From contig NZ_LNBY01000015.1 in the NCBI RefSeq assembly GCF_001542855.1, positions 248,001 through 312,000 of the forward strand: 64,000 nucleotides of DNA. Direction: 5' to 3'. The notes below the pieces were generated by a model that saw only the letters and a program-made list of their open reading frames with translations, did no database searches and was not told the origin of the DNA. Shown in pieces: positions 49,784 through 59,962 of the stretch. The position numbers and the translations under genes are program-made. Within the stretch, counting starts at the first letter, position 1. The number at the start of each line of letters is the position of its first letter. The stretch comes from Erythrobacter sp. AP23 (GTDB lineage Bacteria > Pseudomonadota > Alphaproteobacteria > Sphingomonadales > Sphingomonadaceae).

Positions 49784-50965
49784 ATGTCACGTGACGCAGT
49801 CATCGTCTCCACCGCCCGCACCGCCATCGGCCGTGCGTATAAGGGCGGGTTCAACGACACCAAGGGCCCGACGCTCGGCGCCTATTCATTGAAGCCCGCG
49901 ATCGAGCGCGCCGGAATCGAAGCCGGCGAAGTCGACGACGTGCTTTGGGGCAGCGCGCTCCAGCAGGGCACGCAGGCCGGCAATCTCGCGCGCCAGGTCG
50001 CGCTGCGCGCCGGTTGCCCGATCGGCACCAGCGGCATGACCATCGACCGCCAGTGCTCCTCGGGCCTGATGAGCATCGCCACCGCGGCCAAGCAGATCAT
50101 CACCGACCGGATGGATGTGGTCGCCGCCGGTGGTCAGGAAAGCATTTCGCTCGTCCAGACCAAGGAAATGCGCGTGATGCCCGATCCCGAGCTGGTGAAC
50201 ATGCATGGCGCGATCTACATGCCGATGCTGCAGACCGCCGAGACGGTCGCCCAGCGCTACGGCATCAGCCGCGAGGCGCAGGATGAATATGCCCTGTCGA
50301 GCCAGCAGCGCACTGCTGCCGCACAGGAAAAGGGCCTGTTCGATGACGAGATCGTTCCCGTCACCACCACGCACAAGGTGCAGGACAAGGAAACCGGCGA
50401 GATCTCCGACGTCGAGGTGACCATCGACAAGGACGAAGGCAACCGCCCCTCGACCACGCTCGAAGGCCTCGCCGGCCTGCAGCCGGTAATGGGTCCGGGC
50501 ACCTCGATCACCGCGGGCAACGCCTCGCAGCTGTCGGATGGTTCCTCGGCCAGCATCCTCATGGAGGCCAAGGTCGCGGAGAAAAAGGGTCTGACCCCGC
50601 TCGGCCGCTATGTCGGCATGGCGGTGGCAGGCACCGAGCCCGACGAAATGGGAATCGGCCCGGTCTTCGCCATCCCCAAGCTGCTCGAGCGTTTCGACCT
50701 CCAGGTCGACGACATCGGCATATGGGAACTGAACGAAGCCTTCGCCGTGCAGGTGCTTTACTGCCGCGACAAGCTGGGCATCCCGGGCGAATTGCTCAAC
50801 GTCAATGGCGGTTCGATCTCGATCGGCCACCCCTACGGCATGACCGGTGCGCGCTGCACCGGCCACGTGCTGCTCGAGGGCAAGCGCCGCGGCGCCAAAT
50901 ACGGCGTCGTGACCATGTGCGTCGGCGGCGGCATGGGCGCGGCGGGTCTCTTCGAGATTTTCTAA
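49784..50965 (+). CDS. Acetyl-CoA C-acyltransferase (thiolase)
   Basis: A 393-residue thiolase. The acyl-accepting cysteine is in [20 protein letters not shown], the catalytic His in [18 protein letters not shown], and the second Cys in [37 protein letters not shown] is the usual thiolase NEAF region. It may run degradatively in beta-oxidation or biosynthetically for acetoacetyl-CoA; sequence alone does not say. Confidence 0.93.
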   Translation: MSRDAVIVSTARTAIGRAYKGGFNDTKGPTLGAYSLKPAIERAGIEAGEVDDVLWGSALQQGTQAGNLARQVALRAGCPIGTSGMTIDRQCSSGLMSIATAAKQIITDRMDVVAAGGQESISLVQTKEMRVMPDPELVNMHGAIYMPMLQTAETVAQRYGISREAQDEYALSSQQRTAAAQEKGLFDDEIVPVTTTHKVQDKETGEISDVEVTIDKDEGNRPSTTLEGLAGLQPVMGPGTSITAGNASQLSDGSSASILMEAKVAEKKGLTPLGRYVGMAVAGTEPDEMGIGPVFAIPKLLERFDLQVDDIGIWELNEAFAVQVLYCRDKLGIPGELLNVNGGSISIGHPYGMTGARCTGHVLLEGKRRGAKYGVVTMCVGGGMGAAGLFEIF

Positions 50966-50982
50966 CAGCAGGAGTTCTTACG

Positions 50983-51936
50983 ATGACCGAGCGGTGGCCC
51001 AAACTCGATTTCGAGGCCGATCGCCCGGTCATCGAGAGCCTGCATGCCTATCTGCAGGTGGTGGGTAAATTGCCCACCCGCGCGCTGCCGTGGTGCAACC
51101 ACAGCTGGCACGTCGCCCTGCGCGTCGTGCCGCGCGGTTTCCGCAGCTATCCGGTTTTCTTTCCGGGCGGCGAGGCCGAGATCATGGTCGACTGCCTCAG
51201 TTCCGCCGTCGCGGTCGAAACTTCGAGCGGCTTTGCCGACGGCTTCGAAATCACCGGCCAGAGCGTTGCCCGCTTTCACGAGCAGCTTGCCGCACTGCTC
51301 TCGCTCGCCGGGGTCGACACCGATATCTCGGGCGCTCCGAACGAGGTCGAGGAAGCCATCCCCTTCGCCAAGGACAGGCGCGAGCGGGCATGGGACGAGG
51401 CCTTGCTGTCGCGCATCCACCGTGCCTTTTCCGACGTCAATCGCGTGTTCGAGACCTTCCGCACCGGTTTCGTCGGCAAATCGAGCCCGAGCCACCTGTT
51501 CTGGGGCAGCTTCGATCTCGCGGTCACCCGCTTTTCGGGGCGCGAGGCGCCATTGCATCCGGGCGGCTTTCCCAACCTGTCCGACGCGGTAACGCGCGAA
51601 GCCTATAGCCACGAGGTCGCGAGCGCGGGTTTCTGGCTTGGCGGCGGCGGGGTCGATGAAGCGGCCTTCTACGCCTATGGCTATCCCACGCCCGACGGGC
51701 TGGCGGATAGCCCGATCGAACCCGACGCCGCTTATTGGCACGGCGATCTGGGCGAGTTCGTGCTGCCCTATGCCGCGCTGCGCGAAAGCGCCGATCCCGA
51801 GGCTGCGTTGCTGCGATTTCTCGAAAGCAGTTATGCCGCAGTGGCCAAGGGCGCCGCATGGGAGCGGGCCATGCTGGAGATCCCGCGAGGTGGTTTCGGC
51901 GAACCCTACGATGTCGCGGCCCGCCGTGATGGCTGA
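50983..51936 (+). CDS. DUF5996 family protein
   Basis: A 317-residue soluble protein of unknown function. The N-terminal block LPWCNHSWHVALRVVPRGFR and the phrase SSPSHLFWGSFDLAVTRFSG match DUF5996, as does GFWLGGGGVDEAAFYAYGYP. GCAGGAG precedes the ATG, 17 nt after the thiolase stop, so it is probably co-transcribed. No catalytic motif is recognised. Confidence 0.8.
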   Translation: MTERWPKLDFEADRPVIESLHAYLQVVGKLPTRALPWCNHSWHVALRVVPRGFRSYPVFFPGGEAEIMVDCLSSAVAVETSSGFADGFEITGQSVARFHEQLAALLSLAGVDTDISGAPNEVEEAIPFAKDRRERAWDEALLSRIHRAFSDVNRVFETFRTGFVGKSSPSHLFWGSFDLAVTRFSGREAPLHPGGFPNLSDAVTREAYSHEVASAGFWLGGGGVDEAAFYAYGYPTPDGLADSPIEPDAAYWHGDLGEFVLPYAALRESADPEAALLRFLESSYAAVAKGAAWERAMLEIPRGGFGEPYDVAARRDG

Positions 51937-51976
51937 TCGCTGAGATGCCGCGCCCAGCCGTGCCGAGGCCCCTGGC

Positions 51977-53413
51977 ATGAGTTACGACGCGCCGCACGAT
52001 TGCCGTCCCGAGCAATCCTGCGCGCGTGCCGAAGCACACGATCTCAAGGCCGAACAAGCGCATCCGCGCTGGGTGCTGGCGATGTCGATCCTCGCCTCGA
52101 GCCTGCCCTTCATCGATGGCTCGATCGTCAACGTCGCGCTGCCCGCGATTCGCGCCGACCTCGCCGCCAGCGCCGCCGAGACGCAATGGGCGGTCAACGC
52201 CTTCACGCTGCCGCTCGCTGCGCTGCTGATGCTCGGCGGGGCGCTGGGTGACCGGTACGGGCGCAGGAAACTGCTGGTGATCGGCGTTGTCCTGTTCGGT
52301 CTCGCGAGCCTGCTCTGCGCGCTGGTGCCGACCCTGCCCGCGCTGATCGTCGGGCGTGCGGGCCAGGGCATCGGCGGCGCGCTGCTGCTGCCCAATTCGC
52401 TGGCGCTGCTCAACGGCGCCTTTTCGGGCAAGGCACGCGGACGCGCGGTCGGCGCTTGGGCGGCTGCGGGCGCGGCGTCGGGCGCGCTGGCCCCCTTGGC
52501 GGGCGGCTGGCTGGTCGAAAATTTCGGCTGGCCTTCGATCTTCTGGCTGCTGATCCCGATCAGCGTGGCAGCCGCCACCCTCGCGCTGTGGAAGACGCAG
52601 GAGGTGCGGCGCGCGGGCGACGTGCCGACCGATTACGCGGGCGCCGGCACCGCGACGCTGGCGCTGGCCGGGATCACGCTGGCGCTGACCTTCTGGAGCG
52701 CGAGCGGCGCATTCGACTGGCGGGTCGCGGCAAGCCTCGCCTTCGGCCTTGTGCTCGCGGTCGTCTTCTTCGGGATCGAGAGCCGCAAGAGCGAGACTGC
52801 GATGATGCCGCTCGCGCTGTTCGGCGGGACCTGCGTGGTCAGCCTCAACCTGCTGACCTTCCTGCTCTACGGCGCGCTCGGCGGGATGCTGCTGATCCTG
52901 CCCTATCTCCTGATCGAAAGCGCGGGCTATTCCCCGACCATGGCGGGCCTCGCGATCATGCCCTTCCCGCTGCTCATCGGACTGGGCAGCCCGCTGATGG
53001 GCGGGATGGCGCAGCGCACCGGCGTGCGGCTGCCGCTGACCATCGGCCCGCTGATAGTTGCAGGCGGATTGCTGCTCGGCCTGCGGATCGGGCCCGAAAG
53101 CTCCTATTGGACGAGTATCCTGCCCAGCATTGCGGCCATCGGGATCGGTATGGCGATCGCCGTCGCCCCGCTGACCAGCGCGGTCATGGCGGCAGTCGAG
53201 GACAGCTATACCGGCACGGCGAGCGGGCTCAACAATGCGGTATCGCGCACCGGCGGGCTGATCGCGGTGGCCCTGATGGGGAGCGTGCTCGCCATGTCGG
53301 GCGAGGCGCTGTTCGACGGCTTCCATGCCGCGCTTTACGCCATGGCCGGGGCCGCCGCGCTGGCGGGCGCGACCGGGTGGTTCGGCCTCAAGCAGCTCGA
53401 CGCGAAAGCCTAG
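51977..53413 (+). CDS. MFS transporter, DHA2 (EmrB/QacA-like) family
   Basis: A 478-residue proton-coupled exporter with about 14 hydrophobic helices. The family motif C-like start is SLPFIDGSIVNVALPAIRAD, the loop 2-3 motif is GALGDRYGRRKLLVIG, and the antiporter region is LAPLAGGWLVENFGWPSIFW. Probably exports toxic small molecules; substrate unknown. No membrane fusion protein gene is adjacent. Confidence 0.9.
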   Translation: MSYDAPHDCRPEQSCARAEAHDLKAEQAHPRWVLAMSILASSLPFIDGSIVNVALPAIRADLAASAAETQWAVNAFTLPLAALLMLGGALGDRYGRRKLLVIGVVLFGLASLLCALVPTLPALIVGRAGQGIGGALLLPNSLALLNGAFSGKARGRAVGAWAAAGAASGALAPLAGGWLVENFGWPSIFWLLIPISVAAATLALWKTQEVRRAGDVPTDYAGAGTATLALAGITLALTFWSASGAFDWRVAASLAFGLVLAVVFFGIESRKSETAMMPLALFGGTCVVSLNLLTFLLYGALGGMLLILPYLLIESAGYSPTMAGLAIMPFPLLIGLGSPLMGGMAQRTGVRLPLTIGPLIVAGGLLLGLRIGPESSYWTSILPSIAAIGIGMAIAVAPLTSAVMAAVEDSYTGTASGLNNAVSRTGGLIAVALMGSVLAMSGEALFDGFHAALYAMAGAAALAGATGWFGLKQLDAKA

Positions 53414-53439
53414 CCTGTCCGGCCGAGCCTTGGCCGAAT

Positions 53440-54678
53440 CTAGCCGTGCCTGGCGATGAACTCCTCGACCACCGGCGCGATCTTGCTGCGCCAGCGGCTA
53501 CCGTTGAAGATGCCGTAATGGCCGGCACCTTCGGCCATGTAATAGCGCTTCTTCGTCTCGGGTAGACGAGGGGTGAGGTCGAGCGCGGCCTTGGTCTGCC
53601 CGAGGCCCGAAATATCGTCGCGTTCGCCCTCGATCGCCAGCAGCGCCGTCCGAGTGATGTCGCCCAGATCGATTCGTTTGCCGCGGTGCAGGAAGGTGCC
53701 GTTGGGCAGCGCGTGGTCCTGGAACACCTCCTGCACCGTCTGCAGGTAGAATTCGGCGGTCATGTCGCAGACGCTGCGATATTCGTCGTAGAAATCCTTG
53801 GTCGCCTGCGCGCTGTCCTGGTCGCCCACGGTGAGGTGTTTGAACATCTCGTAATGGCTCAGCATGTGATTGCCGAGGTTCATGCTCATGAAGCCGGCGA
53901 GCTGCATGAAGCCGGGGTAAACGCGCCGCCCCGCGCCGCGATACTGCATCGGCACGGTGGCGATGACGTTGTGGCGGAACCATTCGATCGGGCGATCCAT
54001 CGCGAGATCGTTGACGCTGGTCGGCGAACAGCGCGTGTCGATCGGCCCGCCCATCATGGTCAGCGTCCTGGGCGTGCAGGGATGCTTGTCGCGGTTCATG
54101 ATCGCGGTTGCGGCGAAGACCGGAACCGAAGGCTGGCACACCGCCATCACATGCGCGCCCTCTCCGATATGTTCGAGATAGGCGATCACGTAGTCGATGT
54201 AGTCGTCGAGGTCGAAAGTGCCCTCGTGCAGCGGCACGGTCTTGGCATCGGCCCAGTCGGTGACGAAAACGCGGTAGTTTTGCAGCATCCGCTCGACCGT
54301 TCCACGCAGCAGCGTGGCATAGTGCCCGCTCATGGGTGCGACCACCAGTAGGCGTGGGGCATCTGCGGGCAGGCTCTCGCGGTAGAATTCCTTCAGATCG
54401 CCGAACGGGCGGTTCATCACCGTCGCTTCGAAAACGGGGTCCGGCCGCCCGTCGACCTCGACCGTCTCGATGCCCCAGGCCGGCTTGCCGTACGAGGCGG
54501 TGGCATGGGCGAAGACTTCCAGCGCGCTCGCCGCCATCGGGCCGATGTTCATGTACCTTATCGGGCCGACATAGTTCATCGGATTGGACGGATTGTTGAG
54601 CATCTCCACCCCGATCGAGGCGAAGGCGCTGGCCGAATGGAGCCAGCTGCGCTGCAGTTCATAGGCGTGATAGAGCAA
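53440..54678 (-). CDS. phaZ: Intracellular polyhydroxyalkanoate depolymerase
   Basis: A 412-residue cytoplasmic PHB depolymerase that mobilises stored polymer. The lipase-box-like site is VMAVCQPSVPVFAATA, where a cysteine serves as nucleophile as in the Ralstonia enzyme. Other family features are MLYHAYELQRSWLHSASAFA at the N-terminus, RVFVTDWADAKTVPLHEGTF, and the C-terminal His in MAEGAGHYGIFNGSRWRSKI. Convergent with the MFS gene, 26 nt apart. Confidence 0.94.
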   Translation of the reverse strand: MLYHAYELQRSWLHSASAFASIGVEMLNNPSNPMNYVGPIRYMNIGPMAASALEVFAHATASYGKPAWGIETVEVDGRPDPVFEATVMNRPFGDLKEFYRESLPADAPRLLVVAPMSGHYATLLRGTVERMLQNYRVFVTDWADAKTVPLHEGTFDLDDYIDYVIAYLEHIGEGAHVMAVCQPSVPVFAATAIMNRDKHPCTPRTLTMMGGPIDTRCSPTSVNDLAMDRPIEWFRHNVIATVPMQYRGAGRRVYPGFMQLAGFMSMNLGNHMLSHYEMFKHLTVGDQDSAQATKDFYDEYRSVCDMTAEFYLQTVQEVFQDHALPNGTFLHRGKRIDLGDITRTALLAIEGERDDISGLGQTKAALDLTPRLPETKKRYYMAEGAGHYGIFNGSRWRSKIAPVVEEFIARHG

Positions 54679-54840
54679 TACGTATCCCCTGCTGCCCCGG
54701 GTTCTTGTCGTTTTTTCCCGGACGAAAGGCGCTCATCCTGACGCCGGCGTGACCATTGTGCAATGCACAACCTCCGAAATAGTGTCTTCGCGCGTGCAGC
54801 GCAGTGGATTTTCGCCGCGCGTGGACCTAGTGGGAAGCGC

Positions 54841-56670
54841 ATGTCAGCAACGGACGATACGAAGATCGAGGGGCGCGGTCGCTTCGCGCGCAAGCGCGCG
54901 GCCAAGGATGCCCCGCGCGAACGCTCGCTCAAGCCGCTGAAGATGGTGTGGCGCGCGGGCAAGAACTATCCCGGCCATGTCGCGCTGGCGCTGCTTGCGC
55001 TGTTCATAACCGCCGCGGCGACGCTGGCGATCCCGGCGGGCTTCAAGCTGGTAATCGACCGCGGCTTCGCCGATGGGGCGGACCCCGCCAACATGGGGCG
55101 CTGGTTCCGCTACCTGCTGATCATCGTGGGCGTTCTGGCGGTGGGCACCGCGATGCGCTTCTATTTCGTCAGCTGGCTGGGCGAACGCGTGGTCGCCGAT
55201 ATCCGGCTGCGCGTGCAGGAAAACCTGCTGCGGCTCGCGCCGGGCTTCTATGAAGAGAACAGCCCCAAGGAAATCTCCAGCCGGATGACCAGCGATACAG
55301 CGCTGATCGAACAGGTGGTGGGCACGACCGTTTCGGTCGCGCTGCGCAACACGCTGATGGCGGTGGGCGGTACGCTCTATCTGTTCTGGCTGGTCCCGGG
55401 CCTGACGATGGGGCTGTTCCTCATCATCCCGGCGATCGTCGTCCCCATCACCCTGTTCGGCCGGCGGCTGCGCAAGGTCTCGCGCACCAGCCAGGACCGC
55501 GTGGCCGATATCGGCGCGATGGTCACCGAAGTGCTGTCCGCGATGAAGATCGTGCAGGGCTTCAACCAGGAGGACCGCGAGCACGGCCGCTTCAGGGAGG
55601 CGGTGGAACGGACCTTCAGCGTGGCCAAGCGCCGGGTGATCCTTCGCGCGGCGATGACTGCCGTGGTCATTCTGCTGGTGTTCGGCGGCATCACGCTGCT
55701 CGTCTGGCGCGGCGCGGAGGCGGTCAGCGAGGGCACGATCTCGGGCGGTACGATCGCAGCCTTCGTCCTTACCGCCGGGCTCGTCGCGGGCGCGATCGGG
55801 GCGCTGACCGAGGTTTATGGCGACCTGCTGCGCGGCGCAGGCGCGGCCAGCCGCCTGTCGGAGCTGCTCGACGAACAGCCCGCCATCACTGCGCCCGAGC
55901 GCCCGCAGGACCTGCCGGTGCCGCCGCGCGGCAGCCTGTCGTTCCGCAACGTCACCTTCCGCTATCCGACGCGGCTGGAGGCGCCGGCGATCACCGATTT
56001 CAGCCTTGAAATCGAACCGGGCGAGACGGTCGCCATCGTCGGCCCCTCGGGCGCCGGCAAGTCGACCATCTTCCAGCTCGCGGAGCGCTTTTACGATCCG
56101 CAGGCCGGCTCGATCCGGCTCGACGGCATCCCGCTGACCGCCGCCGATCCCGCCGGGGTGCGCCGCCGGATCGCCTATGTCCCGCAGGAAGGCGTGCTGT
56201 TCAGCGCCAATGCCCGCGACAATCTGCGTTACGGCAATTGGGATGCGAGCGAGGATGAGATCTGGGCCGCCGCGCGCGCCGCCAACGCCGCCGAATTCAT
56301 CGAGAAGCTGCCGCAGGGCATGGACACCTATCTTGGTGAAAGCGGTACGCAATTGTCGGGTGGCCAGCGCCAGCGCATCGCCATTGCCCGCGCGCTGTTG
56401 CGCGATGCGCCGATCCTGTTGCTCGACGAGGCGACCAGCGCGCTCGACGCCGAAAGCGAGCGCTTGGTGCAGGAAGCGCTCGAACATCTGATGGAAGCCC
56501 GTACCACGCTGGTCATCGCGCACCGCCTGTCGACCGTTCGCGCGGCGGACCGCATCGTGGTGATGGAGGACGGCCGCATTGCCGAACAGGGCACGCACGA
56601 TCAGTTGTCGGCCAATGGCGGGCTCTATGCGCACCTCGCCTCGCTGCAGTTCGGGCTCGAAAACGCCTGA
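54841..56670 (+). CDS. ABC exporter (fused permease-ATPase)
   Basis: A 609-residue half-transporter that would work as a homodimer. Six transmembrane helices (first VALALLALFITAAATLAIPA) are followed by an ATPase with Walker A GPSGAGKSTIFQLAERFYDP, Q-loop VPQEGVLFSANARDNLRYG, signature LSGGQRQRIAIARALLRD and Walker B ILLLDEATSALDAESERLV. MsbA-like order; the substrate may be lipid, peptide or drug. An ATG at 54763 would add an unlikely basic extension; 54841 matches the family. Confidence 0.92.
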   Translation: MSATDDTKIEGRGRFARKRAAKDAPRERSLKPLKMVWRAGKNYPGHVALALLALFITAAATLAIPAGFKLVIDRGFADGADPANMGRWFRYLLIIVGVLAVGTAMRFYFVSWLGERVVADIRLRVQENLLRLAPGFYEENSPKEISSRMTSDTALIEQVVGTTVSVALRNTLMAVGGTLYLFWLVPGLTMGLFLIIPAIVVPITLFGRRLRKVSRTSQDRVADIGAMVTEVLSAMKIVQGFNQEDREHGRFREAVERTFSVAKRRVILRAAMTAVVILLVFGGITLLVWRGAEAVSEGTISGGTIAAFVLTAGLVAGAIGALTEVYGDLLRGAGAASRLSELLDEQPAITAPERPQDLPVPPRGSLSFRNVTFRYPTRLEAPAITDFSLEIEPGETVAIVGPSGAGKSTIFQLAERFYDPQAGSIRLDGIPLTAADPAGVRRRIAYVPQEGVLFSANARDNLRYGNWDASEDEIWAAARAANAAEFIEKLPQGMDTYLGESGTQLSGGQRQRIAIARALLRDAPILLLDEATSALDAESERLVQEALEHLMEARTTLVIAHRLSTVRAADRIVVMEDGRIAEQGTHDQLSANGGLYAHLASLQFGLENA

Positions 56671-56826
56671 TTCCTCGGCGGAGGTGGCCGAGAACCCGCC
56701 TGCGACCGCGCTTTTTCGACAAAGTTGCAAGTGAAACCGACCGGCGTCGTCATTTTCGTGCCGATCGCCCTATGCAAGCATCACGCGTTTTCGCCCTGCG
56801 GGGCCATACGAATTGGGAGACTGCCA

Positions 56827-58956
56827 ATGTTCCGATCCATCATCACCACCGGCGCCAGCGCGCTGGCGCTTGCGATTGCGGCGCCCGCGCTGGCCGAGGC
56901 CGAAACCGACGACGCCGTCGAAGTGCCCACTCCGACCATGAGCTTCGGCGAATGGGGCTTCGATACGCGCTATCTGTCGCCGGACATCGATCCGGGCGAC
57001 GACTTTTTCGCCTACGCCAACCAGAAATGGATCGACGAGAACCCGCTGCCCGCCGACCAGGCACGCTTCGGGGCGTTCGATTTGCTGCGCGAGAAGTCGA
57101 CCGCCGACGTCAAGGCCGTGGTCGACGAGTTGCTGGCGAAACCGGCGGCGGAGCTGACCTATGACGAGCGACGCATAGTCGATGCTTATGCATCCTATCT
57201 CGACACCGATGCGATCGAGGCGGCAGGCCTTGCGCCCGCTCAGCCCTATCTGGACGAAATCCGCGACGCCGACACGCTGGCCGAACTGGTGACGCTGTGG
57301 GGGACGCCGGGCTATCCCTCGCCGCTCGGCGGCTTCGTCACGGTCGATGCGAAGGAGCCGACGCGTTACTCGGTCTATGTGGGGTCCGGCGGGCTCGGCA
57401 TGCCCGACCGTGAATATTATTTCGACGAGAGCGAAAAGGGGCTTTCGATCCGGTCGGCCTACCAGGACTATCTCGGCTTTCTGCTATCCGAGGCCGGATA
57501 TGACGCCGAAATGGCACGGAAAGTCTATGATTTCGAAGATGCCATCGCCCGCAAGGTCGCCTGGGACCGCACGGTGCGCCGCAATCGCGATCTCACCTAT
57601 ACCGCGCTGACGCCGGAAGAGCTTGGCGGACTGTCCGAAAGCTTCCCGATGGCAGCGATGCTCGCCGCGACGGGATTCGACGCGAGCGACCGCTTCATCG
57701 TCAACGACATTCCGCCCTCCGCCGCGCTTGCGGCCGAGCTCGATCTCGACGAGGAAACGCTCGAGAAGATCGGCGGCGGAACGCCGGCCATGCTCGAACT
57801 CGTGCTCGACACGCCGATGGAAGTGCTCCGGGCGTGGACGATCAAGAACTTCCTGTCGAACAACGCCGCGATCCTGCCGTCGCGGTTCGACAAGGCGAAT
57901 TTCGCCTTCTACGGCACGGCGTTGCGCGGCATTCCGGAGCAGCGCGATCGCTGGAAGCGCGCCATCGCCGCGACCGAAGGCATGCTCGGCGAGCTGCTGG
58001 GTGCTTCCTATGCCGAGCGCTATTTCCCGCCCGAAAGCAAGGCGGCGATGGAAGAACTGGTCGCCAACCTGCGCGTGGCACTGGCCGAATCGCTGGAGGA
58101 AATCGACTGGATGACCGAGGCCACCAAGGCCGAGGCGATGGCCAAGCTCGACAGTTTCGATCCCAAGATCGGTTACCGCGACAATCTCGAAACCTACGAG
58201 GGCCTCGAAATCGTCGCCGGTGACCCGCTGGCCAATGTCATGGCATCGGCCGAGTGGTCGACCGCCGACAATCTCGCCAAGCTGGGCCAGCCGATCGACC
58301 GCACCGAATGGTTCATGCTGCCCCAGACCGTGAACGCCTATTACAATTCGACCAAGAACGAGATCGTGTTCCCGGCCGGCATTCTCCAGCAGCCTTTCTT
58401 CGGCAAGGACGCCGATATCGCGGTCAATTACGGCGCGATCGGCGGTGTGATCGGGCATGAGATCGGCCATGGATTCGACGACCAGGGCTCGAAATCGGAC
58501 GCCTCGGGTGCATTGCGCAACTGGTGGACCGACGAGGACCGCGCCAATTTCGACAAGCTGGGCGACAAGCTGGTGGCACAGTACGACCAGTTCTGTCCGC
58601 TCGACGATGGCGAGACCTGCGTGAACGGGCGCCTCGCGCTGGGCGAGAACATCGGCGATCTCGGCGGTCTTTCGATGGCCTATCGCGCCTACAAGCTGGC
58701 GACCGAGGGCAAGGAGGTTCCGGTGATCGACGGGCTGACCGGCGACCAGCGTTTCTTCCTCGCCTGGGCGCAGGTCTGGCGCGGGAAGTATCGCGAAGAC
58801 GCACTGCGCGCGCAGATCCGCCAGGGTCCGCACAGCCCGACCAAATATCGTACCAACGGAATCGTGCGCAACATGGATGCCTGGTACGAGGCGTTCAACG
58901 TGACCCCGGAGGACGATCTCTACCTGCCTCCGGAAGAGCGCATTCGTATCTGGTAG
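56827..58956 (+). CDS. M13 (neprilysin) family zinc endopeptidase
   Basis: A 709-residue exported oligopeptidase with a signal peptide (MFRSIITTGASALALAIAAP, cleavage near ALAEA). PGDDFFAYANQKWIDENPLP opens the M13 N-domain; the catalytic part has VNAYYNSTKNEIVFPAGILQ, zinc motif VIGHEIGHGFDDQGSKSD and the third ligand in ENIGDLGGLSMAYRAYK. Expected to degrade short peptides in the periplasm. A terminator-like hairpin follows directly. Confidence 0.95.
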   Translation: MFRSIITTGASALALAIAAPALAEAETDDAVEVPTPTMSFGEWGFDTRYLSPDIDPGDDFFAYANQKWIDENPLPADQARFGAFDLLREKSTADVKAVVDELLAKPAAELTYDERRIVDAYASYLDTDAIEAAGLAPAQPYLDEIRDADTLAELVTLWGTPGYPSPLGGFVTVDAKEPTRYSVYVGSGGLGMPDREYYFDESEKGLSIRSAYQDYLGFLLSEAGYDAEMARKVYDFEDAIARKVAWDRTVRRNRDLTYTALTPEELGGLSESFPMAAMLAATGFDASDRFIVNDIPPSAALAAELDLDEETLEKIGGGTPAMLELVLDTPMEVLRAWTIKNFLSNNAAILPSRFDKANFAFYGTALRGIPEQRDRWKRAIAATEGMLGELLGASYAERYFPPESKAAMEELVANLRVALAESLEEIDWMTEATKAEAMAKLDSFDPKIGYRDNLETYEGLEIVAGDPLANVMASAEWSTADNLAKLGQPIDRTEWFMLPQTVNAYYNSTKNEIVFPAGILQQPFFGKDADIAVNYGAIGGVIGHEIGHGFDDQGSKSDASGALRNWWTDEDRANFDKLGDKLVAQYDQFCPLDDGETCVNGRLALGENIGDLGGLSMAYRAYKLATEGKEVPVIDGLTGDQRFFLAWAQVWRGKYREDALRAQIRQGPHSPTKYRTNGIVRNMDAWYEAFNVTPEDDLYLPPEERIRIW

Positions 58957-58980
58957 ACACAATTCGCCGCTAAATCGTCA

Positions 58981-59020
58981 AAGGGCGGAGCAGGTTGCTT
59001 GACTTGCTCCGCCCTTGCTT
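58981..59020 (+). terminator. Terminator-like hairpin after the M13 gene
   Basis: AAGGGCGGAGCA (58981-58992) is perfectly complementary to TGCTCCGCCCTT (59005-59016), a 12-bp stem, with possible further pairing inside the 12-nt loop. TTGCTT follows. It ends 20 nt before the uppP ATG, so uppP either has its own promoter close by or depends on read-through. Confidence 0.65.
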
Positions 59021-59036
59021 CATGGACGCGAGCGCA

Positions 59037-59852
59037 ATGAACGATTTCCTCACCGCGATCTTCCTCGGCATTGTCGAGGGACTTACCGAATTCATTCCCG
59101 TTTCTTCGACCGGGCACCTGATCCTCGCAACCGAGATCTCGGGCGCGGACCCGAACGAATGGGCGATGTTCAACGTCGTCATCCAGCTCGGCGCGATCCT
59201 GGCGGTGGTGTACCAGTACTGGGGCACGTTCTGGTCGGCCGGCATGGGCGTGCTCAAGGGCGAGCGCGAGGGGCTCATGTTCGCCCGCAACATCCTGCTC
59301 GGCTTCCTGCCCAGCGCGGTGATCGGTTTTGCGCTCTACGAAAGTTTCGAGGCCATGCTCGGCAATCCGGGAATCGTCCCCTGGGCGCTGATCGCGGGCG
59401 GGATCGCCATTATCGTCATCGAACGCGTGGCGCAGCCGCGCGACGAAGGGCGCGGAGTGGCGGAATTGCCGCTCAAGAAGGTGCTTGGCGTGGGCTTTGC
59501 GCAATGTCTCGCGATGGTTCCCGGCGTCAGCCGCTCGGGTGCGACGATCATGGGTGCGCTCGCCATGGGCATCAACCGCAAGACCGCGGCGGAGTTTTCG
59601 TTCTTTCTCGCGGTTCCGACGATGATCGGGGCCAGCACGCTCGAAGTCGTCACCAAGTACGACGAGATGATGAGAGGGACGACGCGCGTCGGCTGGGACG
59701 AGATCGCCGTCGGTTTCGTGGTCAGCTTCATCGTCGCGCTGGTGGTGATCCGCGCCTTCGTCGCCTTCGTCAGCCGCAGCGGCTTCACCCCATTCGCCTG
59801 GTATCGCATCGTGGCGGGCACCGCAGCGCTCATCTGGCTGTCGATCGCCTGA
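59037..59852 (+). CDS. uppP: Undecaprenyl-diphosphatase
   Basis: UppP (BacA) recycles undecaprenyl pyrophosphate, the lipid carrier of peptidoglycan and polysaccharide units; overexpression gives bacitracin resistance in other bacteria. 271 residues, multi-pass. Both active-site motifs are present: IVEGLTEFIPVSSTGHLILA and MVPGVSRSGATIMGALAMG. Start at 59037 (MNDFLTAIFLG) fits the family; ATGs at 58995 and 59022 are in frame but would overlap the terminator hairpin. Confidence 0.95.
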   Translation: MNDFLTAIFLGIVEGLTEFIPVSSTGHLILATEISGADPNEWAMFNVVIQLGAILAVVYQYWGTFWSAGMGVLKGEREGLMFARNILLGFLPSAVIGFALYESFEAMLGNPGIVPWALIAGGIAIIVIERVAQPRDEGRGVAELPLKKVLGVGFAQCLAMVPGVSRSGATIMGALAMGINRKTAAEFSFFLAVPTMIGASTLEVVTKYDEMMRGTTRVGWDEIAVGFVVSFIVALVVIRAFVAFVSRSGFTPFAWYRIVAGTAALIWLSIA

Positions 59853-59903
59853 CGCTGCCGGTCCGGTCTGCGCCACAGTCCGGCCATATTTCTGCTGTGC
59901 GGC

Positions 59904-59928
59904 GGAACCTTTGAGTGCACGCGGGTTT
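59904..59928 (+). promoter_or_regulatory. Possible EcfG-type promoter of the GlsB-like gene
   Basis: GGAAC at 59904-59908 is followed after 16 nt by GTTT at 59925-59928, close to the EcfG consensus GGAAC-N16/17-CGTT. It lies 35 nt before the GlsB-like ATG, and GlsB-type proteins are commonly stress-induced. Confidence 0.4.
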
Positions 59929-59962
59929 ATGACCACAGAGTGAAACGCAAAGGTAGACACAA